Made by a program: the position numbers and the translations under genes. Positions 28,945 through 38,283 of a stretch of DNA of 64,000 nt are shown piece after piece (the first letter of the stretch is position 1; every line of letters begins with the position of its first letter). Location: NCBI RefSeq assembly GCF_014647315.1, contig NZ_BMOY01000001.1, forward strand, positions 1 through 64,000. Direction: 5' to 3'. The notes under the pieces are model-generated. The model had not been told where the DNA came from. It did not search any database and was given only the letters and a program-made list of their open reading frames with translations. Source of the DNA: Paenalicyclobacillus cellulosilyticus (GTDB taxonomy: Bacteria > Bacillota > Bacilli > Alicyclobacillales > Alicyclobacillaceae).

Positions 28945-29850
28945 TCAGCTGTTCTTCAGGTTGACGATGTCATTCAGGATGGCGTTGTCGGTGCCGATGA
29001 TCTTCGAATTGGCGTCAAATCCGCGCTGCGCGACGATCATCTCCGTAAATTCGCGCGTGAGGTCGACGTTGGACATCTCCAGCGCCCCCGGCATGAGGGT
29101 GCCCGCATTGTTCATGCCCGGCGTTTGATATGTTGCTGAGCCCGAGTTGGCCGACACCTGAAACAGGGAATCTCCAACCTTTTCCAAACCTGCTGGATTG
29201 GCGAAGGTCGCAAGGGCCAAGTAACCAATGACCTGCCGTTGCCCGGTGCTGTCCATCACCGAGATGCTGCCGTCCTTACCAATTTGGAGGGTTGAGGATA
29301 AATAGGCAATCTGGTCGTTACTATTCGTCAATGACGCAGGAATCGACAGGCTGTTTGTTTTAGCAAAATTTAAGATGTTGACCACCTTTAAGGTTAATGG
29401 GTTTGCGGGATTCTTCGAATCCGTCCCCATCGCTATTTCGCCGTTCGGAAGCACCAGGTTCCCATTGGCATCCAGGGTGAAATCGCCCGCCCGTGTGTAC
29501 AATTTCGTCGTACCGTTGTCCGGGGTGACGACAAACAACCCCGCACCGTTGATGGCCATGTCCAATGGATTCCCGGTCGTCTCGGGCGCGCCCTGCGTGA
29601 ACTGGATGGGGATGGCCGCGATCTTCACGCCAAGGCCCACCTGTTCCGGATTGGTGCCGCCCGGGCCTGTCTGGTTCGGCGCAAGAGGCGCACTGGCGCC
29701 CGCCATCGTCTGGCTGAGCATGTCACTGAAGTCGACGCGGCTCGCTTTAAATCCGGTCGTGTTCACGTTCGCGATGTTGTTGCCGATGACATCGAGCTTC
29801 GTCTCAAACGCCTGCATCCCGGAAATTGCAGAGTACATCGAACGTAACAT
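28945..29850 (-). CDS. flgE: Flagellar hook/rod protein (FlgE/FlgG family)
   Basis: A 301-residue axial protein. The N-terminal rod signature is SMYSAISGMQAFETKLDVIG followed by NNIANVNTTGFKASRVDF. The C-terminal signature is ALEMSNVDLTREFTEMIVAQ, then RGFDANSKIIG. Position directly after flgD, the cap gene, argues for the short Gram-positive hook protein FlgE, which was formerly called FlgG in Bacillus. The rod protein FlgG cannot be excluded by sequence alone. The DNA for the middle, surface-exposed part (around 29280-29420) is visibly richer in A+T than the rest of the operon. AAGGAGG precedes the ATG. Confidence 0.88.
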   Translation of the reverse strand: MLRSMYSAISGMQAFETKLDVIGNNIANVNTTGFKASRVDFSDMLSQTMAGASAPLAPNQTGPGGTNPEQVGLGVKIAAIPIQFTQGAPETTGNPLDMAINGAGLFVVTPDNGTTKLYTRAGDFTLDANGNLVLPNGEIAMGTDSKNPANPLTLKVVNILNFAKTNSLSIPASLTNSNDQIAYLSSTLQIGKDGSISVMDSTGQRQVIGYLALATFANPAGLEKVGDSLFQVSANSGSATYQTPGMNNAGTLMPGALEMSNVDLTREFTEMIVAQRGFDANSKIIGTDNAILNDIVNLKNS

Positions 29851-29887
29851 CCCGCCCGCCTCCTTGGCAGTTTGATGTTGCGAACGC

Positions 29888-30364
29888 TCATGGCGCGGTG
29901 CTTGGGCTGGCCGCGATTCCGGCTGTGCTGCCGGCCGCACCGGCCCCCGCGCTCGCGCCGCCGGTGGACGGCTCACTGTCCGTCCCCACCTCGACCAGCG
30001 CGCTGATTGGATACGCTTGGCCGCCGACCACCACCTGCGGTCCGTCCTGTCCAAAGCGGATGGCGGTCACCACGCCGTCCACACTGCCACCGTTGCCATC
30101 GTCAAGCCGCACCTGCGCGCCCAACAGGTTATGGACCGCAGCCACCTGCAACCAGCGCGCCATATCGGTCAAGGTCTGCAAGATCTGAGCATCCGTCTGC
30201 GCGACGTTGGTCATCTGTTCCAGCGCCGTGAACTGGGCCAACTGGGCGATGAACTGTGTGTCATCCGTCGGCGCCAACGGGTCCTGGTACTGCATCTGCG
30301 TCACCAGGAGCTGCAAAAAGGCGTCTTTGCCGAGCCCTTGGGTCGGATTCACGCTCAATCCCAT
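29888..30364 (-). CDS. flgD: Flagellar hook cap protein FlgD
   Basis: A 158-residue FlgD, the scaffold that caps the growing hook. The family block LGKDAFLQLLVTQMQYQDPL is followed by APTDDTQFIAQLAQFTALEQ. A C-terminal Ala/Gly/Ser-rich tail follows the FlgD domain. The ATG is only two to three bases from a GGAGGGG site, so a TTG two codons downstream with better spacing could be the real start. It lies between fliK and the hook gene. Confidence 0.92.
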   Translation of the reverse strand: MGLSVNPTQGLGKDAFLQLLVTQMQYQDPLAPTDDTQFIAQLAQFTALEQMTNVAQTDAQILQTLTDMARWLQVAAVHNLLGAQVRLDDGNGGSVDGVVTAIRFGQDGPQVVVGGQAYPISALVEVGTDSEPSTGGASAGAGAAGSTAGIAASPSTAP

Positions 30365-30387
30365 CCCCTCCTTCCTTGCGCTATGCC

Positions 30388-32001
30388 TCAAACGCGCCGG
30401 TCGAGCGCCTGGCCCAGCCACGCGATGGCGACGTCCTGGCCAGAACGAACACGCGTGGCATCTTCGCGCGCTGTGCGCGCCTCATCCCGCCCGCCAAGCC
30501 GGCCGGGCGGGGGCTGGCTGCGCGGATGAGGGTTGCCGTGTCCGTCCGCGTTGACCAGCGGTCCCACCTGGAACTGGGCGACTTGCACGCCCTGCTGGAC
30601 GATGGCCTGGACGATCTCGCCCGCCGCCGCTTGCAACGCCGCTTGCACCTGCGGATGCTCCGCCTGTACGTGGACGAAAACACCCCCTTCGCCGCGCTTC
30701 ACGTCAATGGTCAAGTCGCCAAGCCCCTGCGGCCGTACCTCCAGGCGAAGCGAGGTCTGCCCGAGCGCGGCATCGCGCGCAGCGGAGGCGACCGTGTGGA
30801 CGAATGCCGGCGGCGGACCAGCACCCGTGCGCGCAGCGTGATCGCCAGCCTGGGGTTGGTCGAGGGTTGCGGATGCCGGAGTATCGTGCCCTGTCTGGAC
30901 AGCGGCGCCGGCCGTCGTCATGCCGGTACCGGAAGCCGCAGCCAGCCACCAGCTCACGTCGACCGGATTCGCCATCTCCCCCTTCGCGTCCGTTGACGGT
31001 GCTGAGGTACGCAAGCCGCCTCGTCCTCCAGCTGGCCGCTCCACCCCTCGTGTGTCAGAAAGCCGTTCCGAGGGTTCGCTGCCTCCCGTTTCCGCACTGC
31101 CCGCCACGATACTGCCCGCCACGACGGGATGGCCTGCCGGGGCCCAGGCCGGCGATGCTTCCGGACGCCGGTTCTCCGCAACCGAACTCAGCCCGGTATG
31201 CTTCTGTACCGAAGCGGAATCGGAAGCCGGCCTCCCGCCCAGGTTGACATGGGTGAACATGGCGGGACGGTTTATCTGCAGCTGGGCTTCCCCGTGCAGA
31301 CGGATGGGGACGGACGGCCCGGGGTTTGCATTCACCCCGTCTTCCCGATTCCCGGTCCGAACCGGGAGTTCTCGTTCAGGCCACGGTGTCCAAGTCGATG
31401 GCTGCCATGCCATGGCGAATCCGTACCCATCGCGACCCGTGTCAGACCCTGAGCGCCCGGTTGCGGTATGAGGCGCAAGTTCCGCTACCGGATGGCCCGG
31501 TTGTCCGAGTGCTTCAGCCGCAGAACGTCCAAGGTCCGCGCCGGCATCTGCCACCGGCAAGGGGTGCGCGGCATGGGCGGATGCCGTTGCTGCGTGCCGA
31601 TCCGCAAACACCTGCATCCCTGGCCCGTCCGCTCTCATCCCCCCCGCACCTGCGCTGTTCCCCGTCTTGGACTGGTCTCCGGAAGGGAGGTGCCGCGGCG
31701 CGACGAACCACGCTGCGCGTCCGGTTGCCTGCCTGTGCGCCGGGACAGGGCCTGCCGCCGCATCCTTCGGCGCGACAGCGGCGTGCGCGGACGTGCGCGT
31801 TCCTGCCACGGAAGGTTCGGCGGACTTCGCATGCACGGTGGATAACCCTGTTGCACCAGCCAGCGCGGCTTCCATCCAAGTCAAGAAGCTTGGGTCTGCC
31901 AGCGAGTCCACCGCCACACCCTTTCTCTTGGTCCCTGCCGCCTGCTCGCTCCCGAAACGGACCAAGCCACCTTCCCCTCGCGCCGCCGGAACCGAGTGCA
32001 T
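30388..32001 (-). CDS. fliK: Flagellar hook-length control protein FliK
   Basis: A 537-residue protein with a long low-complexity, Ala/Gly/Pro/Ser-rich N-terminal region and a C-terminal Flg_hook domain (about 420-490) containing LRLEVRPQGLGDLTIDVKRG and VHVQAEHPQVQAALQAAAGE. It works as the molecular ruler that signals FlhB to switch substrates. The N-terminal part shows no recognisable domain, as is usual. The start ATG follows GGGGGGAGA. A second, distant FliK-like gene occurs near 52.3-53.2 kb. Confidence 0.88.
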   Translation of the reverse strand: MHSVPAARGEGGLVRFGSEQAAGTKRKGVAVDSLADPSFLTWMEAALAGATGLSTVHAKSAEPSVAGTRTSAHAAVAPKDAAAGPVPAHRQATGRAAWFVAPRHLPSGDQSKTGNSAGAGGMRADGPGMQVFADRHAATASAHAAHPLPVADAGADLGRSAAEALGQPGHPVAELAPHTATGRSGSDTGRDGYGFAMAWQPSTWTPWPERELPVRTGNREDGVNANPGPSVPIRLHGEAQLQINRPAMFTHVNLGGRPASDSASVQKHTGLSSVAENRRPEASPAWAPAGHPVVAGSIVAGSAETGGSEPSERLSDTRGVERPAGGRGGLRTSAPSTDAKGEMANPVDVSWWLAAASGTGMTTAGAAVQTGHDTPASATLDQPQAGDHAARTGAGPPPAFVHTVASAARDAALGQTSLRLEVRPQGLGDLTIDVKRGEGGVFVHVQAEHPQVQAALQAAAGEIVQAIVQQGVQVAQFQVGPLVNADGHGNPHPRSQPPPGRLGGRDEARTAREDATRVRSGQDVAIAWLGQALDRRV

Positions 32002-32023
32002 GCATTCTCCCCCCTTTCCCACT

Positions 32024-32677
32024 TCACGGTTTGGTTTGCAGTTGCGCCTTGACGAACGCGCTCTGCGCCAACACCTGCTGCGCCTTGGCGGGCGGCAGCG
32101 CGGCGAGCACCTGGGCGGCCGCATCGGGCGGCATCTGGGCGACCGCGCGCGCCGCAGCGGCAAGGGACATCTTATCCAACACCTGCGCCGCCGCTCCGGG
32201 ATCCATCTGTTGCAACACGCGTGCTTCCTGCTTGGCGGTGGCGAGCGATGCCTGCCGCTGCGCGAGCGCTTGCTGCAGCTTGCGGTTGGTCGCCAACAAC
32301 TTCGCCCGTTCTTGTTGCAGCGCCGCCAACTGCTGTTGCGCCTGGTGCAGTTGGGCGGTCAGCGTTTGCACCCGCACTTCGTCGGCTCGCCACTTCGCGC
32401 GCCAGACGTCTTCCGGTTGCGTCTTCGCCACCGGATGCAGCCAGGACTGGATGGTCTGCCAGACCGGAACGCCGACCACCTGCAACGCGACGCCCACCAT
32501 CAACGCGGAAGCGAGCAGAGGCACCAAGACCACCGTGAACATCACCACCAACCGCCGGCGCCAAAGAGAACCTTCCGGTCGTCCTTCAGGGCTTGCCGGC
32601 GCCGTGCGGGTTTGCACCCGGTTTGGCCCGTCCGGCTTGGTCCGTGCGTTTGCGGAAGACGAGGCGCCCTGCCTCAC
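32024..32677 (-). CDS. ylxF: MotE-like protein (YlxF), MgtE-N domain, flagellar region
   Basis: A 217-residue protein with a basic N terminus, one transmembrane segment (about 43-68), a coiled coil (about 100-155) rich in Gln and Ala, and a C-terminal MgtE-N-like helical repeat (DPGAAAQVLDKM, then MPPDAAAQVLAALPPAKAQQ). The architecture and position between fliJ and fliK match YlxF/MotE. Related proteins in other bacteria are flagellar motor or export accessory factors, but the role in Bacilli is not established. The GTG start overlaps fliJ by four bases. Confidence 0.8.
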   Translation of the reverse strand: MRQGASSSANARTKPDGPNRVQTRTAPASPEGRPEGSLWRRRLVVMFTVVLVPLLASALMVGVALQVVGVPVWQTIQSWLHPVAKTQPEDVWRAKWRADEVRVQTLTAQLHQAQQQLAALQQERAKLLATNRKLQQALAQRQASLATAKQEARVLQQMDPGAAAQVLDKMSLAAAARAVAQMPPDAAAQVLAALPPAKAQQVLAQSAFVKAQLQTKP

Positions 32678-33120
32678 GACCGCCGCCCCCCCGTCGCGTG
32701 GCGGAGCATCGCCAGTTCGTCCGCCTGACGCTGTTCATCCCGCGACTGCTGCCACCGTGCTGACGCACGCAGGCGTTGGACCCACGTCTCCCAAACCTTC
32801 GCCCGCTGGTACGCCGCGATGGCCGCCGCCTGTTTTTCCGCCGCCAGCGCCGACACCGCACGCAGTCGCTCTTCCGCGGCGCGCGCCTCCGCGTCGAGCC
32901 GAGCCAAGTAGTCGGCCCACTGCCGCCACCACGCGCCGCGCGGCGACTCCGCCGTCCATTGCATGTCGTCGCCGGCCGTCTGGCGCGCCGTCCGGATAGC
33001 TTCCAAGCGTTGCGCGACCAAAGCCTCCTCCTCACGAACCGCCGCCAGCTCCAATTCGGCCATCTCCGCCATCGCTTTCTGAACCCGGTAGTATCGGTGA
33101 AAGAATGTGTCCCGTTTCAT
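32674..33120 (-). CDS. fliJ: Flagellar export chaperone FliJ
   Basis: A 148-residue, almost entirely helical, charged protein forming a coiled coil (RYYRVQKAMAEMAELELAAV at the N terminus). The size, composition and position after fliI identify FliJ, the stalk of the export ATPase that interacts with FlhA. It is coupled to fliI by a 4-base overlap and to ylxF by another. Confidence 0.87.
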   Translation of the reverse strand: MKRDTFFHRYYRVQKAMAEMAELELAAVREEEALVAQRLEAIRTARQTAGDDMQWTAESPRGAWWRQWADYLARLDAEARAAEERLRAVSALAAEKQAAAIAAYQRAKVWETWVQRLRASARWQQSRDEQRQADELAMLRHATGGRRS

Positions 33121-34457
33121 GGCTCACCGCGCACCCCCGCCAGTTCCAGCAGCTGATCCCTGGTCGCCGCGAATTCTGACCGTTCCGCGGCGTCTTGCAG
33201 CAAAAACTCCCGAATGCGCGGCCAGCGGGCAATGGCGACGTCCGTCTCCGGGTCGGCGCCCTGCCGGTAGGCCCCGATGCGCAAAAGGTCTTCGACGTCG
33301 CGGTAGCGCTGCATCCAGGCGCGGACCTGTGCCGCCGCTCGCCATTGCTCCGGCGGCACGATGGCTTGGAACAAACGGCTGGCGCTCGCCAACACGTCGA
33401 TGGCAGGAAATCTCCCCTCGTTGGCCAGCGCGCGGCTGAGGACGATATGGCCGTCGAGGATGCCGCGGACCGCGTCCGCAATCGGATCGTTCATGTCATC
33501 ACCGTCGACGAGCACGGTGTAAAAACCGGTGATGCTGCCCACCGGCCCGTTGCCGGCCCGCTCCAACAACCGGGGCAACCGGGCAAACACCGACGGGGTG
33601 TAGCCGCGGCTGGTCGGCGGTTCGCCACTCGCCAAACCGACTTCGCGCAACGCCATGGCGTACCGGGTGACGGAGTCCATCATCAGATTCACGCGCAAAC
33701 CCTGGTCGCGGAAGTACTCCGCCATCGCCGTCGCGACCAGCGCCGCCTTCAACCGGATGAGCGGAGGCTGATCGGAGGTGGACACCACCACGACACTCCG
33801 TCGCCTGCCTTCCGCACCGAGGTCCCGTTCCAAAAACTCGTTCACTTCGCGGCCGCGTTCCCCCACGAGGGCAATCACGTTCACATCCGCCGAGGTGTTG
33901 CGGGCCATCATCGACAGGAGCGTGCTCTTCCCCACGCCGCTGCCGGCGAAGATACCGATCCGCTGGCCTTCGCCGACCGTCAGGAGGCCGTCGATGGCAC
34001 GTACCCCGGTGGCGATGGGCTGGTCAATCACCCGCCGCGCCAGAGGATGCGGTGGCGCGGACTCCAGCGGCCGCTGTTCGGTGTCCGGGCTGCCCGGAGA
34101 CGGGAACGGGCCCAAGCCGTCGATGGGCCGGCCGAGGCCGTCGACGACCCGGCCGAGCAACCACGGACCGCAGCAGACGGAAAGCGGCGCGTGCAGCGCC
34201 AGCACTTCCGACCCGGGCGCCACCGCGGTCAACTCGCCAAGCGGCATCAGAAGCAGGTTCGCTTCGCGAAAACCCACCACCTCCGCCAGGCACTCCGACC
34301 CGTCCAAACCGCGGATCTTGCACACGTCGCCCAGTTTCGCATACGGCCCGACCGACTCGATGATCATGCCCGTGACCCTGGCCACCCGTCCGTACAGCCG
34401 AAACCACTGCACCTTGCCCAGGGCCGTTCGCCAATCAACCGGTGAAGACACGCTCAT
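33117..34457 (-). CDS. fliI: Flagellum-specific ATPase FliI
   Basis: A 446-residue F1-beta-like ATPase that energises flagellar type III export. The Walker A motif is FAGSGVGKSTLLSMMARN, around residue 172. ALVGERGREVNEFLERDL and the family signature SGEPPTSRGYTPSVFARLPR are present, and the C-terminal helical domain follows. The start ATG overlaps fliH by 23 bases and has only a weak ribosome binding site. Longer readings into fliH were rejected because they lack homology. Confidence 0.96.
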   Translation of the reverse strand: MSVSSPVDWRTALGKVQWFRLYGRVARVTGMIIESVGPYAKLGDVCKIRGLDGSECLAEVVGFREANLLLMPLGELTAVAPGSEVLALHAPLSVCCGPWLLGRVVDGLGRPIDGLGPFPSPGSPDTEQRPLESAPPHPLARRVIDQPIATGVRAIDGLLTVGEGQRIGIFAGSGVGKSTLLSMMARNTSADVNVIALVGERGREVNEFLERDLGAEGRRRSVVVVSTSDQPPLIRLKAALVATAMAEYFRDQGLRVNLMMDSVTRYAMALREVGLASGEPPTSRGYTPSVFARLPRLLERAGNGPVGSITGFYTVLVDGDDMNDPIADAVRGILDGHIVLSRALANEGRFPAIDVLASASRLFQAIVPPEQWRAAAQVRAWMQRYRDVEDLLRIGAYRQGADPETDVAIARWPRIREFLLQDAAERSEFAATRDQLLELAGVRGEP

Positions 34458-35250
34458 CCGCAAAGCCCCCGTCCTCCGCCAGTTCAGCCAGCGTCTGCTC
34501 CAGAATCTCGAGCTTCGTCTCCAAGGTGGCGTCCACCCGGCCGGAAGGCGACCAAATCTCACACCCGCCGGGGCGGACCCGGGCATCGGGAACGACCACG
34601 ATTTCCCATTCCCCGAAGCGTGCGCTCCGCCACCGCGGCTGCGCCTCGCTCGCCGCCATGAACGCGCTCGGGTGCACGTGCACTTCCACCCGGCCGATGA
34701 CGCTGACATACTGCAGCAGGTGTTCGACCTCCGCCGCGACGTCGGCAGGCGCAATGGCCAATTCCCGGTGGAGGATGCGTTCAACCGCCGCCATCGCCAA
34801 GCGGACGAACTGGTCTTTCAAATGCAACAACCAGCGGTTGCGCTGTTCGTTCAACCGCAATGCCATCTCCGCCAGCTCCTGCAGCCGGCTGCTGAACAGC
34901 TCGTGGCCCGCGAGTTCACCGGCGGCAAACCCTTCGCGGTAACCCTGCTCGTACCCCTTGGCGCGGGCAGACGCTTCCATCTCTTCCGCCCTGGCTTGTG
35001 CGTTCGCGATGATCCGCTCCGCCTCCGCCGCTGCCGCCGCGAGCCGTTTTGCACACTCTGCTTCGACCTGTGCCTCGCGCTCGCGCAACGCAGCTTCACG
35101 CGCCGCGAAGCTCGCCTCATCCCAGCCCGGTGCGCCCGGCGCGCCCTGCGGTGTGTCCGCATCGAGGCGTGTTGCAGCCGGGATAGCGTGGGTCCCGCCT
35201 TCGACCACGCGCGCCGCCGGGATCTTCTGCAGCCGGTTAGACAACCACAT
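34435..35250 (-). CDS. fliH: Flagellar assembly protein FliH
   Basis: A 271-residue FliH, the dimeric regulator of FliI. A variable N terminus is followed by a long Ala/Glu/Arg coiled region (about 55-120) and a C-terminal domain with the pattern GYEQGYREGFAAGELAGHEL, then VRLAMAAVERILHRELA. The start ATG follows AAGGGGGCG and overlaps the fliG stop by 14 bases. Confidence 0.9.
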   Translation of the reverse strand: MWLSNRLQKIPAARVVEGGTHAIPAATRLDADTPQGAPGAPGWDEASFAAREAALREREAQVEAECAKRLAAAAAEAERIIANAQARAEEMEASARAKGYEQGYREGFAAGELAGHELFSSRLQELAEMALRLNEQRNRWLLHLKDQFVRLAMAAVERILHRELAIAPADVAAEVEHLLQYVSVIGRVEVHVHPSAFMAASEAQPRWRSARFGEWEIVVVPDARVRPGGCEIWSPSGRVDATLETKLEILEQTLAELAEDGGFADERVFTG

Positions 35251-36250
35251 CGCCCCCTTCGCCGCGGACGATGATGATCTCGCCAATCTCCTCGAGCCTG
35301 CGGATGACGGCCACGATGCGTTGTTGCGCTTCTTCCACCTCACGCAAGCGCACAGGGCCCATGTACTCCATCTCTTCCTGGATGGTCTCCGCCATCCGTT
35401 TCGACATGTTGTCGAAGATGACCTGACGTACCTCTTCGCTCGCCGCCTTGAGGGCAAGCTGGAGGTCGCGTTGATCGACCTCGCGGATGACGCGTTGGAT
35501 GGAGCGGCTGTCGAGCAGCACAATGTCCTCAAAGACGAACAGGCGCTTTTTGATGTTCTCCGCCAACACCGGGTCCTCGCGCTCCAGGGTGTCGAGGATG
35601 TACTTCTCGGTCGACCGGTCGACGCCGTTCAAAATCTTGACCACCGTGTCGATCCCGCCGACCTGCATGCTGTCCATGCTCGTCATCGTCGACAGCTTCG
35701 CCTCCAACACCTGTTCCACTTCCGCGATCACGCTCGGCGACGTGGCGCCCATCTGGGCAATCCTCCGCACCACGTCCGCCTGCAGGTCCTGGGGCAACGC
35801 CGACATGATGAGCGCCGCCTGCTGAGGCTCCAGATAGGACATGACCAGCGCCATCGTCTGCGGGTGCTCATCCTGGAGGAAGCTGAGCAGTTGGTTGGGG
35901 TCCGCCTTGCGCACGAAGTGGAACGGCCGCACCTGCAGGCTGGCGGTCAGCTTGTGCAAGACCCGTGCCGCTTGCTCTGGTCCCAGCGCCTTCTCCAACA
36001 CCTCTTGCGCGTACTCGATGCCGCCGGCCGCGATGTACTCGCGCGCCACCGCCAGGTCCTTGAACTCCCGGAACACCTGTTCCCGCTGCTCCAGATCGAC
36101 CTTGCGCAGGTTGGCGATCTCGAGCGTCAATTGCTCAACCTCTTCTTCCGTCAACTGCTGATACACCCGCGCGGCCACCTCAGGTCCGAGGCTGATGAGC
36201 AGCACGGCCGCCTTCTGCCGCCCCGTCATCGACGCCCGTCCCCTCAGCAT
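35237..36250 (-). CDS. fliG: Flagellar motor switch protein FliG
   Basis: A 337-residue rotor protein that transmits stator torque. The N-terminal FliF-binding domain starts MTGRQKAAVLLISLGPEVAA. The middle domain has the EHPQ motif (FLQDEHPQTMALVMSYL), and the C-terminal domain carries the torque-helix region VLLDSRSIQRVIREVDQRDL. An ATG preceded by GAGGAGG at nine bases is preferred to a GTG six codons upstream. Confidence 0.97.
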   Translation of the reverse strand: MLRGRASMTGRQKAAVLLISLGPEVAARVYQQLTEEEVEQLTLEIANLRKVDLEQREQVFREFKDLAVAREYIAAGGIEYAQEVLEKALGPEQAARVLHKLTASLQVRPFHFVRKADPNQLLSFLQDEHPQTMALVMSYLEPQQAALIMSALPQDLQADVVRRIAQMGATSPSVIAEVEQVLEAKLSTMTSMDSMQVGGIDTVVKILNGVDRSTEKYILDTLEREDPVLAENIKKRLFVFEDIVLLDSRSIQRVIREVDQRDLQLALKAASEEVRQVIFDNMSKRMAETIQEEMEYMGPVRLREVEEAQQRIVAVIRRLEEIGEIIIVRGEGGDVVV

Positions 36251-36280
36251 CCGCCTCGCCCTCCTCACGCTCCGTCATCG

Positions 36281-37804
36281 TCAGTCCTCCATCAGCCAGG
36301 TCCTAAGCAGGTTCGCAAACTCGGCAGGCCGCTCCTGGGCCAGGCGGGCGAGCTGTTCGCGCAGCCGCTCCTCCTCGCTGAGCTGTGCCGGCTCAAGCGA
36401 CGCTTCCGCCGCGGTGAGCACTTGATCTTCCAAAGGCACCGCCTGACGGCGCCGGCTCCGGAAGACCCCGTACGCGATGCCGCCCGCACCCGCCGCCAGC
36501 CCGAGCACCGCCAACAGCCACCACGGGAACCCGCCCGAAACGACGCTCGTCGCCGCGGCGTTGGCCCGGAACGGAACTGCGACCACGCTCACCGAGTTCA
36601 CCGCCCCCTGCCCGGTGGCCGCGCCGACAGCCGACGTCACGAACGAGCGGATCTGGCGCAGCACCTGCGGGTTAACCCCGGTCCCGTTCGAATTGATCAA
36701 CACGCCCACGGAGTACCCGCGCAATTGGATGGGATCGCGCACGGTGGTGGTGTCGGTGTAGTTGTTGTCGTACTGGTTGGTGACCTCGTTGTCGGTCGAC
36801 GTCACGTTGTTCCCTGCGTTCGCCGTGCCGGCGTAAGTCGATGCGCCCGGGTTGCTCGTCGCCTGCCCGGCAATCCCGCCCGGGCTTTGCGCGCTGCCGA
36901 CGGTGGAACGCCGGATCTGCTGGGTGCTCGTCAACACGCCGGTATCCGATCCCGGCACCGGCGCGACCGTGTGCGACTTCGACTCCACCTTGTCGAACGT
37001 CAGGTTGGCGTGGACCACGACGACCGCGTTTCCCGGACCGACAATCTGGTCCAAGCCGGCCGTCAACTGGCTCGTCAGGGACTGCTCCAGCTGTTGGCGC
37101 ACCTGGAGTTCCGTCACGCCCGACACGTCATTGGCGCTCGTGCCCGCCGTCCCCTGCAACACGACGCCGTTTTGGTCCACCACCGTCACGTCGCCCGCCG
37201 ACAATCCCTTCACCGAGTGCGCGACGAGTTGCTGGATCCCGTACACCTGGGCCGGCGTCAGTTGCACACCGGGACCGAGTTGCACGAACACGGACGCCTT
37301 CGCCGTATCCTGCGGCTGGGATACGAACAACTGTTCCTGCGGGAGGACGATGTGTACCTGAGCGCTCTCCACCCCGTCGATGCTCTCGATGGTCTGGCTG
37401 AGGCTCTGCTGCAAGGCGTCGAGCACCGCGATGTTGAACTGGGCGTCGGTCATCCCGAACGAGTTCGGGATGTTGTACCCGTAATATCCCGTCTTCGGCA
37501 ACCCCTGCATCGCCAACTGCACGCGGGCTGTATCGGCTTCGCTCGCCGGCACCTCGATGGACGTACCCACAATCTGGTTCGGGATCTTCATCTGTTCCAA
37601 CGCCTGCTGAACCTCGCCGAGCGACTTGTCGTCGAGTCCGCTCATGATGGTGACGTAGTGCGGACGGAGGACCACCCAGAGCACCGCGGCCAAACACGCT
37701 ATGCCCGCGCCTGTGGCGATGATGAGGTTGCGCTTTTGCGCCGGGGCGAGGCGCCCCCACAAGGCCTGTGCGCGCGCCCACAGGTTCCGGATGGTCTCGT
37801 TCAA
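36281..37804 (-). CDS. fliF: Flagellar MS-ring protein FliF
   Basis: A 507-residue MS-ring protein with two transmembrane segments, near residues 25-45 and 420-440. The ring-building motifs between them include HYVTIMSGLDDKSLGEVQQA and QTIESIDGVESAQVHIVLPQ. The C-terminal tail (about 455-507, ending ANLLRTWLMED) is the FliG-binding segment. The length is typical. It starts 57 bases after fliE. Confidence 0.97.
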   Translation of the reverse strand: MNETIRNLWARAQALWGRLAPAQKRNLIIATGAGIACLAAVLWVVLRPHYVTIMSGLDDKSLGEVQQALEQMKIPNQIVGTSIEVPASEADTARVQLAMQGLPKTGYYGYNIPNSFGMTDAQFNIAVLDALQQSLSQTIESIDGVESAQVHIVLPQEQLFVSQPQDTAKASVFVQLGPGVQLTPAQVYGIQQLVAHSVKGLSAGDVTVVDQNGVVLQGTAGTSANDVSGVTELQVRQQLEQSLTSQLTAGLDQIVGPGNAVVVVHANLTFDKVESKSHTVAPVPGSDTGVLTSTQQIRRSTVGSAQSPGGIAGQATSNPGASTYAGTANAGNNVTSTDNEVTNQYDNNYTDTTTVRDPIQLRGYSVGVLINSNGTGVNPQVLRQIRSFVTSAVGAATGQGAVNSVSVVAVPFRANAAATSVVSGGFPWWLLAVLGLAAGAGGIAYGVFRSRRRQAVPLEDQVLTAAEASLEPAQLSEEERLREQLARLAQERPAEFANLLRTWLMED

Positions 37805-37861
37805 ACGCGTTCACCCTTCGTCAGTCAACTCTGCCCGCCGCTGCCCACGGCCATCCGCAGT

Positions 37862-38176
37862 TCAGATCTGCATGTTCATGATGGTTTGGTACGCGTTGAG
37901 GGCGCGATCGCGCACGGTGACCGCGAAGTCCACCGCGAGCGTCGCCTGTTGCTCCGCCACCATCACTTGGTCCAGCGTGACGGGGCCGCCGGCTGCGTAC
38001 ACGGCGGCGGCTGCGTCCGCTTGGTTCGTCACCGCCGCCAGCGCATCGAGCGCCTGGCCGAGCCAGTCCGCGAACGAAGGCGCCCCGGACACCGCCCCGC
38101 CGTTCCCGTTCACTGCTGCGGGCGCCGTCACCGCAGTCGCGGCCACCCCTTGGACAGCCGTCACAGCACCTGCCAT
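37862..38176 (-). CDS. fliE: Flagellar hook-basal body protein FliE
   Basis: A 104-residue protein linking the MS ring to the rod. The C-terminal block TLDQVMVAEQQATLAVDFAV, then VRDRALNAYQTIMNMQI, is the strongest family signature. An Ala-rich N-terminal third is variable. GGGGGG precedes the ATG. The 107-base gap from flgC shows no obvious extra gene. Confidence 0.94.
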   Translation of the reverse strand: MAGAVTAVQGVAATAVTAPAAVNGNGGAVSGAPSFADWLGQALDALAAVTNQADAAAAVYAAGGPVTLDQVMVAEQQATLAVDFAVTVRDRALNAYQTIMNMQI

Positions 38177-38283
38177 ACCATCCCCCCCTTATTCGAACGC
38201 GCCGCACGCGGCGCCGGGCATCCATCGCCAGCGCGTCCGGTGCGGCCGGGCTGATCAGGACGGACCCTTCGCGCACCAGGCCG

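Noticed and set aside
32674-32677. Possible frameshifts at the many 1-41 base gene overlaps in the fla operon
   Set aside because: Each overlap joins two complete, full-length proteins with their own starts, which is normal for coupled translation.
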